The notes under the pieces were generated by a model. It made no database searches, was not told the DNA's origin, and saw nothing but the letters and a program-made list of their open reading frames with translations. Positions 17,318-24,244 of a stretch of DNA of 64,000 nucleotides are shown here, piece after piece. The DNA lies in NCBI GenBank assembly GCA_046294735.1, contig JBKBKB010000007.1:62001-126000 (forward strand), given 5' to 3'. Made by a program: the position numbers and the translations under genes. This DNA comes from 34-65-8 sp046294735 (GTDB lineage: Bacteria; Pseudomonadota; Alphaproteobacteria; Sphingomonadales; Sphingomonadaceae). Position 1 is the stretch's first letter, and the number at the start of each line of letters is the position of its first letter.

Positions 17318-18745
17318 TCAGTAGCGGTAATGATCAGGCTTGAACGGGCCGTGCTGCGGCACACCGATATAGTCGGCCTGCTTCTTGCTGAGCGTGGTGA
17401 GCTGAACCCCGAGCTTGGCCAGATGTAGCTCTGCAACCTTTTCGTCCAGATGCTTGGGCAGCACGTGAACTTCCTTGCTGTAATCATGCCCACGCTGCCA
17501 CAGTTCGATCTGTGCCAGCACCTGGTTAGTGAACGAGCAGCTCATCACGAAACTAGGGTGGCCGGTGGCGCAGCCCAGGTTTACCAGGCGGCCCTTGGCC
17601 AGGATGATGATCTGCTTGCCGTCCGGGAAGGTGACCAGATCGGTGCCCGGCTTCACTTCCTTCCAGTCGTAATTGTCGAGCGCGGAAATCTGGATTTCGC
17701 TGTCAAAGTGCCCGATGTTGCAGACGATGCTCATTGGCTTCATTGCCATCATGTGTTCGGCGGTAATGACGTCCTCGTTGCCGGTCGCGGTCACGAAGAT
17801 ATCGCAGCGTTTGATCGCTTCTTCCATGGTGACGACTTCGTAGCCCTCCATCGCCGCCTGCAATGCACAAATCGGATCGATTTCGGTCACCATCACCCGC
17901 GCGCCGCCCTGGCGCAGCGAATCAGCGCTGCCCTTGCCGACATCGCCGAACCCGGCGACGCAGGCGACCTTGCCGGCCAGCATGACATCGGTGGCCCGGC
18001 GGATCGCGTCGACCAGCGATTCCTTACAGCCATAGAGGTTGTCGAACTTCGACTTGGTCACGCTGTCGTTCACGTTGATCGCGGGGAACGGCAGGTGGCC
18101 GTTCTTGGCAATCTGGTAGAGCCGGTGAACCCCGGTGGTGGTCTCTTCCGACACGCCCTTCAGCGCTTTCACGGTGGCAGTCAGGTAGCCAGGCTTCTTC
18201 GCGATGAATTCCTTCAGCGCGCGCTGCATTTCGATTTCTTCGGCATTGGTCGGCGCAGGCATGGTGTCACCCGCTTCCAGCCGTGCGCCCCACAGCGCGA
18301 ACATGGTCGCATCGCCGCCATCATCGAGGATGAGGTTGGCCGTCAGGTCAGGCTCGCCCTCACTGGTCCAGTCAAAGATGCGGCCGACGTAATCCCAGTA
18401 TTCCGCCAGCGTCTCACCCTTGACCGCAAACACCGGGATACCGGCGGCAGCAATAGCAGCAGCCGCGTGATCCTGGGTTGAATAGATGTTGCAGGTCGCC
18501 CAGCGTACGTCCGCGCCCAGGTCTACCAGGGTCTCGATCAGCACGGCGGTCTGGATGGTCATGTGCAGCGAGCCGGTAATGCGAGCCCCGCGCAGCGGCT
18601 TGGAAGCACCGAATTCCTCACGCAGGGCCATCAGGCCCGGCATTTCGGTTTCGGCAATCGCGATCTCGTCCCGTCCGTATTCGGCCAGGGCAATGTCGCG
18701 GATGAGGTAGTCTTGCTGGGCGTTGGCCAAGGGATGCTCCTGCAT
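17318..18745 (-). CDS. ahcY: Adenosylhomocysteinase
   Basis: AhcY hydrolyses S-adenosylhomocysteine to adenosine and homocysteine, relieving product inhibition of methyltransferases and feeding methionine synthesis. In 475 residues the protein shows the substrate segment GSLHMTIQTAVLIETL, the NAD-binding motif VAGFGDVGKGSADSLR, NVNDSVTKSKFDNLYGC, and the C-terminal GPFKPDHYRY. I chose the ATG at 18745 (MQEHPLANAQQDY); an in-frame ATG 21 codons upstream adds an unconserved tail. A perfect palindrome 74 bases upstream of the start probably controls it. Confidence 0.96.
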   Translation of the reverse strand: MQEHPLANAQQDYLIRDIALAEYGRDEIAIAETEMPGLMALREEFGASKPLRGARITGSLHMTIQTAVLIETLVDLGADVRWATCNIYSTQDHAAAAIAAAGIPVFAVKGETLAEYWDYVGRIFDWTSEGEPDLTANLILDDGGDATMFALWGARLEAGDTMPAPTNAEEIEMQRALKEFIAKKPGYLTATVKALKGVSEETTTGVHRLYQIAKNGHLPFPAINVNDSVTKSKFDNLYGCKESLVDAIRRATDVMLAGKVACVAGFGDVGKGSADSLRQGGARVMVTEIDPICALQAAMEGYEVVTMEEAIKRCDIFVTATGNEDVITAEHMMAMKPMSIVCNIGHFDSEIQISALDNYDWKEVKPGTDLVTFPDGKQIIILAKGRLVNLGCATGHPSFVMSCSFTNQVLAQIELWQRGHDYSKEVHVLPKHLDEKVAELHLAKLGVQLTTLSKKQADYIGVPQHGPFKPDHYRY

Positions 18746-18818
18746 TTCGGTAAGAATGGGCGGTTGGATGCCCCGGAATTGCTGGTTCGGCTCTAGCGAC
18801 GGGCGCACTCAGAGGCAA

Positions 18819-18838
18819 ATATAAAGCGATCTTTATAT
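18819..18838. promoter_or_regulatory. Perfect 8+8 palindrome, candidate SahR-type operator
   Basis: ATATAAAG (18819-18826) and CTTTATAT (18831-18838) form perfect inverted arms around CGAT, in the 169-base region between divergent ahcY and the peroxiredoxin gene. It is an AT-rich island in GC-rich DNA. The shape and position fit the ArsR-family SahR operators described near methionine-cycle genes; the regulator assignment is inference. Confidence 0.65.
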
Positions 18839-18914
18839 CCTTTGGCAGTTGCCGCGCCGCAATGCCGGACTATATCGGGCGCGGATGGGTGTGCAGACGA
18901 AAGGATATTGCCCG

Positions 18915-19394
18915 ATGACCATTTCCGTAGGTGACAAGCTACCCGATGTGACCCTGATCAAGGCGACCGACGAAGGCCCGCAGAAAGTCCAGTCGAGTGA
19001 ATACTTTGCGGGCAAGAAAGTGGCGCTGTTCTCTGTGCCCGGTGCGTTCACCCCGACCTGTTCCGCGCGCCATCTGCCCGGTTATGTCGACAAGGCCGCC
19101 GAACTGAAGGCCAAGGGCGTGGACGAAATCGTCGCCACGGCAGTCAACGACCCATTCGTGATGGGCGCCTGGAACAAGGCGGCCGGCAGCGACGACATCA
19201 CCATGCTGGCTGACGGCAATGCCGAATTTGCCGAAGCGCTCGGCCTGACCATGGACGGGTCCGGCTTTGGCCTGGGCAAGCGCGGGCAGCGCTTCTCGAT
19301 GGTGGTCGAGGACGGCGTGGTCAAGGAACTCAATGTCGAGGCACCGGGCGATTTCTCGGTCTCCAGCGCGGAGCACCTGCTCGGCCAGCTCTGA
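18915..19394 (+). CDS. Peroxiredoxin, Prx5/PrxII type
   Basis: A 159-residue thiol peroxidase of the AhpC-TSA/redoxin superfamily that reduces hydrogen peroxide and alkyl hydroperoxides. The peroxidatic cysteine is Cys49 in PGAFTPTCS, the Prx5-type active site. It is the only cysteine in the protein, so there is no internal resolving thiol and reduction probably comes from glutathione or thioredoxin. The ATG at 18915 follows an AAAGGA ribosome-binding sequence; longer in-frame starts reach into the operator region. It is divergent from ahcY and ends at a strong terminator. Confidence 0.93.
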   Translation: MTISVGDKLPDVTLIKATDEGPQKVQSSEYFAGKKVALFSVPGAFTPTCSARHLPGYVDKAAELKAKGVDEIVATAVNDPFVMGAWNKAAGSDDITMLADGNAEFAEALGLTMDGSGFGLGKRGQRFSMVVEDGVVKELNVEAPGDFSVSSAEHLLGQL

Positions 19395-19421
19395 TCCGGT
19401 TCAGACCAGCTCCAAACAGAA

Positions 19422-19448
19422 GGGCGCCGGTGCCGGCGCCCCTTTTTT
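19422..19448 (+). terminator. Intrinsic terminator of the peroxiredoxin gene
   Basis: GGGCGCCG and CGGCGCCC form an 8-bp GC stem with a 4-nt loop, followed directly by a run of six T at 19443-19448. It lies 27 bases after the peroxiredoxin stop and just before the convergent folE stop. Confidence 0.85.
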
Positions 19449-19456
19449 GTGGCTCG

Positions 19457-20071
19457 TCATCCGTAACCCATCAGGCCCAGCACTTCTTCGCGGCTTCGAT
19501 GGTCGTCAAGGAAACAGCCCAGCAACCGGCTGGTAATCATGCCGACACCCGGAGTGCGCACGCCGCGCCCGGTCATGCAGCCATGCTGCGCCTCAATCAC
19601 CACCGCGACCCCATGCGGGTTGAGGTTGTCCCAGATGCACTGTGCAACTTCCGCCGTGAGCCGTTCCTGGATCTGCAGGCGTCGGGCATAGGCGTGCAGA
19701 ACCCGCGCCAGTTTCGAGATGCCGACCACCTTGTCGCGCGGCATATAGGCAATGGCCGCCTTGCCGGTGATGGGCGCCATGTGGTGTTCACAATGACTCT
19801 GGAACGGAATGTCCTTGAGCAGGACCAGTTCGTTGTAGCCACCCACTTCCTCGAATTGCCGCGCAAGATGCGATGAGGGATCTTCGTGGTAGCCCTGGCA
19901 ATATTCCTTCCACGCCCGGCCGACGCGCTTGGGCGTATCCAGCAACCCTTCACGCGAAGGATCGTCGCCAGACCAGGCAATCAGCGTGCGGATGGCCTCC
20001 TGCACTTCGGGTGGAACGGCGATCTTGCCGGACCCATCATCATCGTCATCAGGCCCGATCAAACAATTCAT
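19457..20071 (-). CDS. folE: GTP cyclohydrolase I
   Basis: FolE converts GTP to dihydroneopterin triphosphate, the first step of folate synthesis. The 204-residue protein has the zinc-binding HCEHHMAP motif, the signature VVGISKLARVLHAYARRLQIQ, and the second cysteine site QHGCMTGRGV. The N-terminus has an unusual run of five Asp (residues 8-12). The ATG overlaps the stop of the phospholipase D-like gene (ATGA at 20068-20071), so folE is third in a hemerythrin-PLD-folE unit, an odd place for a folate gene. Confidence 0.96.
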   Translation of the reverse strand: MNCLIGPDDDDDGSGKIAVPPEVQEAIRTLIAWSGDDPSREGLLDTPKRVGRAWKEYCQGYHEDPSSHLARQFEEVGGYNELVLLKDIPFQSHCEHHMAPITGKAAIAYMPRDKVVGISKLARVLHAYARRLQIQERLTAEVAQCIWDNLNPHGVAVVIEAQHGCMTGRGVRTPGVGMITSRLLGCFLDDHRSREEVLGLMGYG

Positions 20072-21597
20072 GCACCCTGTTTCCTTTTCCTGTTCCTGAT
20101 GCGACTCAGCATCATCCCTTTGCGGAACAGGCCACCTTTCGCAAACGGTTCGAACAGTTCATCGGGTTTTTCAGGGTCGAGCAGGGCGGAATCAGCAATC
20201 ATTTCAGCCGCGCCATTGATCTCGGGGAGATCAAACCGGCGCAGGGTCCGCACGCGGTCCTGCCCGAGTTTGCCGATCATTTCCGCTATCGAACCAGCCT
20301 GCTCGATCCGGGCCGCCACCTCATCAGGTTCAATTCCGCAATGCTCAGCCAATAGCGACAAGCGCAAATCGCGGATGGCTGCGGCCGCATGACTGTTGCC
20401 CGCACGGTCTGCATCAATGAACACGTCGCATTCACTGTCTAGCCCCATCGACCGATTGTTCATGTTGGCCGACCCGATTCTCAGGATGCGGTCGTCGACG
20501 ATCATGATCTTGGAATGGACATAGATCGGCGTCTCGCCGGTATAGGGGACAAAGAGATTGAACCGCCTCCCGGAATCAACCTCTCCGAGCAGACGGACCA
20601 GCCGCGCACGGGCATGGTCCATGGCCTGCTGCTCAAGCCAGCCATCGGCATTGGCCGGGTGGACGATCACCACTTCCGGCGGATCCGGCTCTGCCAGGCG
20701 GCGGCACAAAGCCTCAGCAATCCGGCGCGAGGCGAAATATTGGCTTTCGGCATAGATGAAGTGCCTGGCCTGCCTGATCTGCCGGACGAACAAATCAGCA
20801 ATCTCGCATACCTGCGGTGCGTCGGCATGGGCAGCCCGCGTCCGGGCGATGCCCACTTCGACATCCTGGAACTGAACTTCAAGGCCCTCGGGCCAGTAGC
20901 AATGGTCAGTCGGCTCATGGGCAAACAGTTGCTCACCGCCTGCGCGACGCCAGCGATCCCGGCCCAGATCTCCCAACGCCTTGGCTGCATCGCCCTCCAT
21001 GATCATGGTTGCATCGTGCCACGGGCCATAATGGCCCGATCGGGGATATGACCGACGCGGCTCCTCCTCGCGGTGCTCGCGGGTATCCCACCGGCCGATC
21101 GTCATGTCGATCCCGCCGCAGACCGCAAGGTGATCGTCGATCACGACAATCTTCTGGTGGTGCGAACCGCCGATCGGGTGGGCAATGTCGGATTTGAAGT
21201 CAATTCGTCGATGCGGCGCCCAGCGCAGCAGGTCGAGCAACATGGTTCCGCGAAACCACATAGCGGCCATGCCCAATCCCCATTTGAGGATTTTGATGTC
21301 CAGTTGCTTGTGGTGGCGGCTGAGCCACATGATGAAGCTGCCCAGCCGAACCGGATGGGCACGATCGCGACCCTTGCGCCACCATCGGCGGCCGTGGGCC
21401 AGGTGCACCCGGGTGTCGAAATCCCATCCGATCAGCAGGATGCGGTGCCGAGCTTGTAGCATTGCACATTGCATATGCCGGAAATAGTCCTCGGCATCGA
21501 CCACCACACTAGCGCGGGTGGCACGGGCAAAGCGCCAGACGCCCGGTTCGACCGGGCGATCATCGAAGCCCCCATCCACGTCTGTCAAGTTGTCCAA
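20068..21597 (-). CDS. Phospholipase D-like / cardiolipin synthase-type protein
   Basis: A 509-residue PLD-superfamily enzyme with both catalytic HKD motifs. The first is HHQKIVVIDDHLAVCGG near residue 150. The second is YVHSKIMIVDDRILRIGSANMNNRS near residue 385. Such proteins cleave or transfer phosphatidyl groups, including cardiolipin synthesis. No cleavable signal is seen, though GLGMAAMWFRGTMLLDLL may touch the membrane. The start is a TTG at 21597 after a G-rich stretch; an internal GTG at 21579 is possible. It follows the hemerythrin gene by 28 bases and overlaps folE, so it is probably stress-regulated. Exact substrate unknown. Confidence 0.88.
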   Translation of the reverse strand: MDNLTDVDGGFDDRPVEPGVWRFARATRASVVVDAEDYFRHMQCAMLQARHRILLIGWDFDTRVHLAHGRRWWRKGRDRAHPVRLGSFIMWLSRHHKQLDIKILKWGLGMAAMWFRGTMLLDLLRWAPHRRIDFKSDIAHPIGGSHHQKIVVIDDHLAVCGGIDMTIGRWDTREHREEEPRRSYPRSGHYGPWHDATMIMEGDAAKALGDLGRDRWRRAGGEQLFAHEPTDHCYWPEGLEVQFQDVEVGIARTRAAHADAPQVCEIADLFVRQIRQARHFIYAESQYFASRRIAEALCRRLAEPDPPEVVIVHPANADGWLEQQAMDHARARLVRLLGEVDSGRRFNLFVPYTGETPIYVHSKIMIVDDRILRIGSANMNNRSMGLDSECDVFIDADRAGNSHAAAAIRDLRLSLLAEHCGIEPDEVAARIEQAGSIAEMIGKLGQDRVRTLRRFDLPEINGAAEMIADSALLDPEKPDELFEPFAKGGLFRKGMMLSRIRNRKRKQGA

Positions 21598-21625
21598 CTC
21601 TCCCCAACCCCCTACGCGACCGGCG

Positions 21626-22117
21626 TTATTCCTTGGCGTCCTCGGCCTTTTCCGGAGTAACCTCGGCAGCTGCCTTCTCCGCCTTCTTGCGGCGGTCGAA
21701 CACGGCCTTCATATGCGCTTCGTCAGCATCGGTTAAATGTTCGGCAAATTCGGGAAAGTGGTCATCTTCCTCCTCCTCGATATGGTGGAGATAGCGGTGC
21801 TCGAAACTACGGAATTTCAGCAGCCAGCCGCCACTTGCCATATCCGTCGCAGCCAGATCATTGAGCATTTCATCGATTTCCTGATGCTCGGCCACGGAAT
21901 GACGGGTCTCGTCCGTGGTCGGCGGCTTTCGCATCATGGTCGAATAGAGCGCCTGCTCTTCGGCAGCCGCGTGTCCCTTGAGTTCACGGGTCAGTTCGGT
22001 GAACAACTCGTGCCGCTCGGGCGAATCGCCCGTGGTCTCGCCAAGCTGCGCAATCAGCGCCCGGTGCTTGTCGTGATCCTGTTTCAGCCGTTCGAAAATG
22101 GCATGTCCTTGCGTCAT
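21626..22117 (-). CDS. Hemerythrin HHE-domain protein
   Basis: A 163-residue helical protein with the hemerythrin-type iron ligands: DHDKHR, HAAAEEQALY, HQEIDE, and a C-terminal cluster HRYLHHIEEEEDDHFPEF. Proteins of this type bind a di-iron centre and handle oxygen, nitric oxide or peroxide; the ligand here is unknown. The C-terminus is a charged Lys/Glu tail. The ATG at 22115-22117 has an excellent AAGGAGG ribosome-binding sequence. A GGAAC-N16-CGTT promoter lies 38 bases upstream, so it should belong to the general stress regulon. It leads the PLD-folE operon. Confidence 0.92.
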   Translation of the reverse strand: MTQGHAIFERLKQDHDKHRALIAQLGETTGDSPERHELFTELTRELKGHAAAEEQALYSTMMRKPPTTDETRHSVAEHQEIDEMLNDLAATDMASGGWLLKFRSFEHRYLHHIEEEEDDHFPEFAEHLTDADEAHMKAVFDRRKKAEKAAAEVTPEKAEDAKE

Positions 22118-22154
22118 GCATGCCTCCTTTTTTACCATGGGTACCTGGCCTACC

Positions 22155-22179
22155 AACGGCGATGCGCGCGCCCGGTTCC
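22155..22179 (-). promoter_or_regulatory. General-stress (EcfG-type) sigma promoter
   Basis: On the minus strand GGAAC (22175-22179) is followed by exactly 16 bases and CGTT (22155-22158). This is the consensus of the alphaproteobacterial EcfG/SigT promoters. It sits 38 bases upstream of the hemerythrin start codon. Confidence 0.78.
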
Positions 22180-22222
22180 GCAGGTCTGGCACAAGCGGCA
22201 GGCAGCCCCCATATCTGCACGC

Positions 22223-22630
22223 ATGACCCGCCCGCTCCTGCCGCCCCCGACAGCGGCCGACATGGAACAAATGGCTGCGTCATCGATCCGGTCCTTGCCA
22301 GAGCATTTTCGGCGCGAGCTGGCCGACGTGGTCATCAAGATCGAGGAATTTGCCACCCGCGAACAGCTCGATTCCGTTGATATCGCATCCCGCTGGGATT
22401 TGACCGGACTGTATGAAGGGCGCCCGATAGACGAGCAGTCACAGTGGGACTCGGGTGACCTGCCGCCCATCATTTCCTTGTTCCGGCAGCCCCTGATCCG
22501 GGAGTGGCGCGAAACCGGGGTCGATTTCGGTGCACTCATCCATCACGTCACCATTCACGAAGCGGGCCACCACTTCGGACTGTCAGACGATGACATGCAC
22601 GCGCTGGAGGATGCCGCCGATAACATCTGA
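22223..22630 (+). CDS. Small zincin-type metallopeptidase family protein (DUF1025)
   Basis: A 135-residue cytoplasmic-looking protein with a zinc protease motif HEAGHHFGLSD (His112, Glu113, His116, Asp122). This matches the metallopeptidase family widespread in alphaproteobacteria (COG3824-like). Substrates are not known. The start is the ATG at 22223; the frame is open far upstream but that part is antisense to hemerythrin. The gene begins about 105 bases from the divergent hemerythrin start, so the two share an upstream region. The convergent PilZ stop is 18 bases away. Confidence 0.85.
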   Translation: MTRPLLPPPTAADMEQMAASSIRSLPEHFRRELADVVIKIEEFATREQLDSVDIASRWDLTGLYEGRPIDEQSQWDSGDLPPIISLFRQPLIREWRETGVDFGALIHHVTIHEAGHHFGLSDDDMHALEDAADNI

Positions 22631-22648
22631 GACGTTTGCGGCAGTGCT

Positions 22649-22951
22649 CTAACCCTTGCGGGTGTCGAGCTTGTCCCGGATATGTTCGAACACCGGGCCA
22701 TAAAGCGGCGTTTCAAACTGCACTCCAACCACCTGCTGGCGGCACCAGCGCACGATGCCGATCACCGGCCCGATCGGACCGATCCGCAGGCTGATTTCCG
22801 TTCCGGGCACCATTCGGCCAAACCGATCATAAAAACGGCAGCCAGATTCCGAAAGATCAAGGATGTCGACATCCTTTGCGATACCGGACCCCGTCCGGTA
22901 TCGTCCGGGAACCGAGATCGGATGCCGGGGTTTGCCGCGATCTTCCATCAT
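22649..22951 (-). CDS. Stand-alone PilZ domain protein
   Basis: A 100-residue protein that is essentially one PilZ domain, a cyclic-di-GMP receptor. It has a basic N-terminal segment RGKPRHPISVPGRYR with the arginines expected of the RxxxR loop, and the second motif DLSESGCRF (D/NxSxxG), then VGVQFETPLY at the domain end. I chose the ATG at 22951; a TTG two codons upstream is possible. The target is unknown. The window also encodes a GGDEF-EAL-PilZ enzyme that could make or degrade its ligand. Confidence 0.88.
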   Translation of the reverse strand: MMEDRGKPRHPISVPGRYRTGSGIAKDVDILDLSESGCRFYDRFGRMVPGTEISLRIGPIGPVIGIVRWCRQQVVGVQFETPLYGPVFEHIRDKLDTRKG

Positions 22952-23037
22952 GGGCAAATGTTAGGGTTCACTTTGCGCGGTCGCAACCTGCCAATTGGGG
23001 CCTGCCGCTAAGGTCCTGCTTTATCGCCAAAGGAAAA

Positions 23038-23114
23038 TGGCGCGCCCGGAACGATTCGAACGTCCGACCCCCAGATTCGTAGTCTGGTGCTCTATCCAGC
23101 TGAGCTACGGGCGC
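23038..23114 (-). tRNA. tRNA-Arg (anticodon ACG)
   Basis: On the minus strand acceptor GCGCCCG (23114-23108) pairs with CGGGCGC (23048-23042), followed by G and an encoded CCA at 23040-23038. The D-arm is AGCTCAGCTGGATAGAGC, the anticodon loop CTACGAA has ACG at 23080-23078, and the T-loop is TTCGAAT. The length is 77 nt. ACG is normally edited to ICG by TadA. Confidence 0.97.
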
Positions 23115-23172
23115 GTGTGAGGGTGGCCACATAGGCAGGGCGGCACAGCTTGGCAATCCCTATCGTTCCCGA

Positions 23173-23601
23173 TTACGCGTGTTTCTGCGCCAGCTGCCGG
23201 AACAGGACCTGATCGAGCGGAGGCATGGGAAGGCGTTCGATTTCATCGAGCGCGCACCAGGCAAGTCTCCCGCCCTCCAAAGGATCGGGCGTGCCCTGCC
23301 ATTTGCAGCACTCGTAAAGAAACAGGACAACCGATGACGCGCTCTTCAGCAGGCCACCATCGGCAAAGCCCACCGGCACGAGATCGGCCGCAGCAACTAC
23401 GATGCCCAGTTCCTCCGCCGCCTCCCGGATCAGCGCAAGTGACGGAATCTCCGCCATTTCCACCTTGCCGCCGGGAAATTCCCACAGGCCGCCGTGCTGC
23501 TTCCCGGCGGGCCGCCGGTGCATCAGCCAGCGCCCTTCCCCGTCATGCAGCGCCAACGCCACCACCGGCAACCAGGCTGGGCATGTCGGAGAATTTTCCA
23601 C
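23173..23601 (-). CDS. mutT: Nudix hydrolase, MutT type
   Basis: A 142-residue Nudix protein with a perfect box: G-5x-E-7x-REAAEELGI, seen as GGKVEMAE followed by REAAEELGI. The spacing WLPVVALALHD, HRRPAGKQHGGLWEFPGGK is that of MutT-type 8-oxo-dGTP pyrophosphatases that cleanse the nucleotide pool. I place the start at the GTG 23599-23601, which follows GGGAG at good spacing and matches the usual N-terminus; an ATG at 23664 would add 21 residues and nearly reach the divergent pilin gene. It stands alone between tRNA-Arg and the pilins. Confidence 0.88.
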   Translation of the reverse strand: MENSPTCPAWLPVVALALHDGEGRWLMHRRPAGKQHGGLWEFPGGKVEMAEIPSLALIREAAEELGIVVAAADLVPVGFADGGLLKSASSVVLFLYECCKWQGTPDPLEGGRLAWCALDEIERLPMPPLDQVLFRQLAQKHA

Positions 23602-23681
23602 CTGCAAGGCTCCCGTCAAACATTTCTTAACTTCCGGCGCAGATATCCCAGCTGTCGGGTCCATGTCCGAAAGGTGTCCAA

Positions 23682-23861
23682 ATGCCGTTCAAGTCCTTCC
23701 TGAAGCAACTCAGGGCCGACCAGGCCGGGGCGACAGCTATCGAATATGGCCTGATCGTTTCACTGATTGTGATCGCCTCAATCGGCGCTTTCAATGGCAT
23801 TGCCAACGAAAACGACGGTCTGTGGGCTCGCGTGAGCAACAGTGTTTCGGCGGTCTTGTAA
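23682..23861 (+). CDS. Flp-type pilin, first copy
   Basis: A 59-residue type IVb pilin precursor. The short basic leader MPFKSFLKQLRADQ is followed by GATAIEYGLIVSLIVIA, where the Gly is the prepilin-peptidase cut region and Glu-Tyr is the Flp hallmark. A hydrophobic helix follows and the protein ends with a 24-residue polar tail. AAAGGTG precedes the ATG at a good distance. It lies 122 bases before a second pilin gene. No Cpa/Tad assembly genes are in the window, so the machinery must be elsewhere. The tail is more divergent than that of its neighbour. Confidence 0.9.
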   Translation: MPFKSFLKQLRADQAGATAIEYGLIVSLIVIASIGAFNGIANENDGLWARVSNSVSAVL

Positions 23862-23983
23862 GAGATGTCGGATAATTTTCCACGTTAGGATTTTTTCAAT
23901 CCCTCGCCTCTAACACCGCAAATGCTCGTTCCGGAAGACCACTGGAAAGAGTCGGGTACCGAAGACCAACCAGGAGACTAACA

Positions 23984-24160
23984 ATGAAGTTCATCAACAA
24001 GCTGCTCCGTGACGAGCAGGGCGCCACTGCCATCGAATACGGCCTGATCGCTGCTCTGATCGCGATCGCCGCGATCACCGCCATGGGCGGTCTGGGTGAC
24101 CAGCTCACCACCACGTTCTCGACCGTGTCGAGCGAACTGGCTAGTTCGAACACCGTCTGA
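23984..24160 (+). CDS. Flp-type pilin, second copy
   Basis: A 58-residue Flp pilin precursor. The leader MKFINKLLRDEQ precedes GATAIEYGLIAALIAIAAIT, a Glu-Tyr Flp signature with a long hydrophobic helix, then a Ser/Thr-rich end. It has a strong upstream AGGAGA ribosome-binding site seven bases from the ATG. It shares the EQGATAIEYGLI type core with the first copy but differs in leader and tail, as expected of an old duplication. A strong terminator follows, so this copy is likely the major pilin. Confidence 0.94.
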   Translation: MKFINKLLRDEQGATAIEYGLIAALIAIAAITAMGGLGDQLTTTFSTVSSELASSNTV

Positions 24161-24184
24161 TCGCCTCGCGATTGACGATGAAGG

Positions 24185-24215
24185 GGGCGGCAGGAGCAAT
24201 CCTGCCGCCCTTTTT
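24185..24215 (+). terminator. Intrinsic terminator of the pilin genes
   Basis: GGGCGGCAGGA (24185-24195) pairs perfectly with TCCTGCCGCCC (24200-24210) around GCAA, and five T follow. It lies 25 bases after the second pilin stop. Confidence 0.92.
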
Positions 24216-24244
24216 CGTGCGCCGCACGAACAGCTGCGAAGGCA

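Noticed and set aside
18746..18914. SAH or SAM riboswitch upstream of ahcY
   Set aside because: I looked for the conserved cores in the ahcY leader and saw none; the palindrome explains regulation better.
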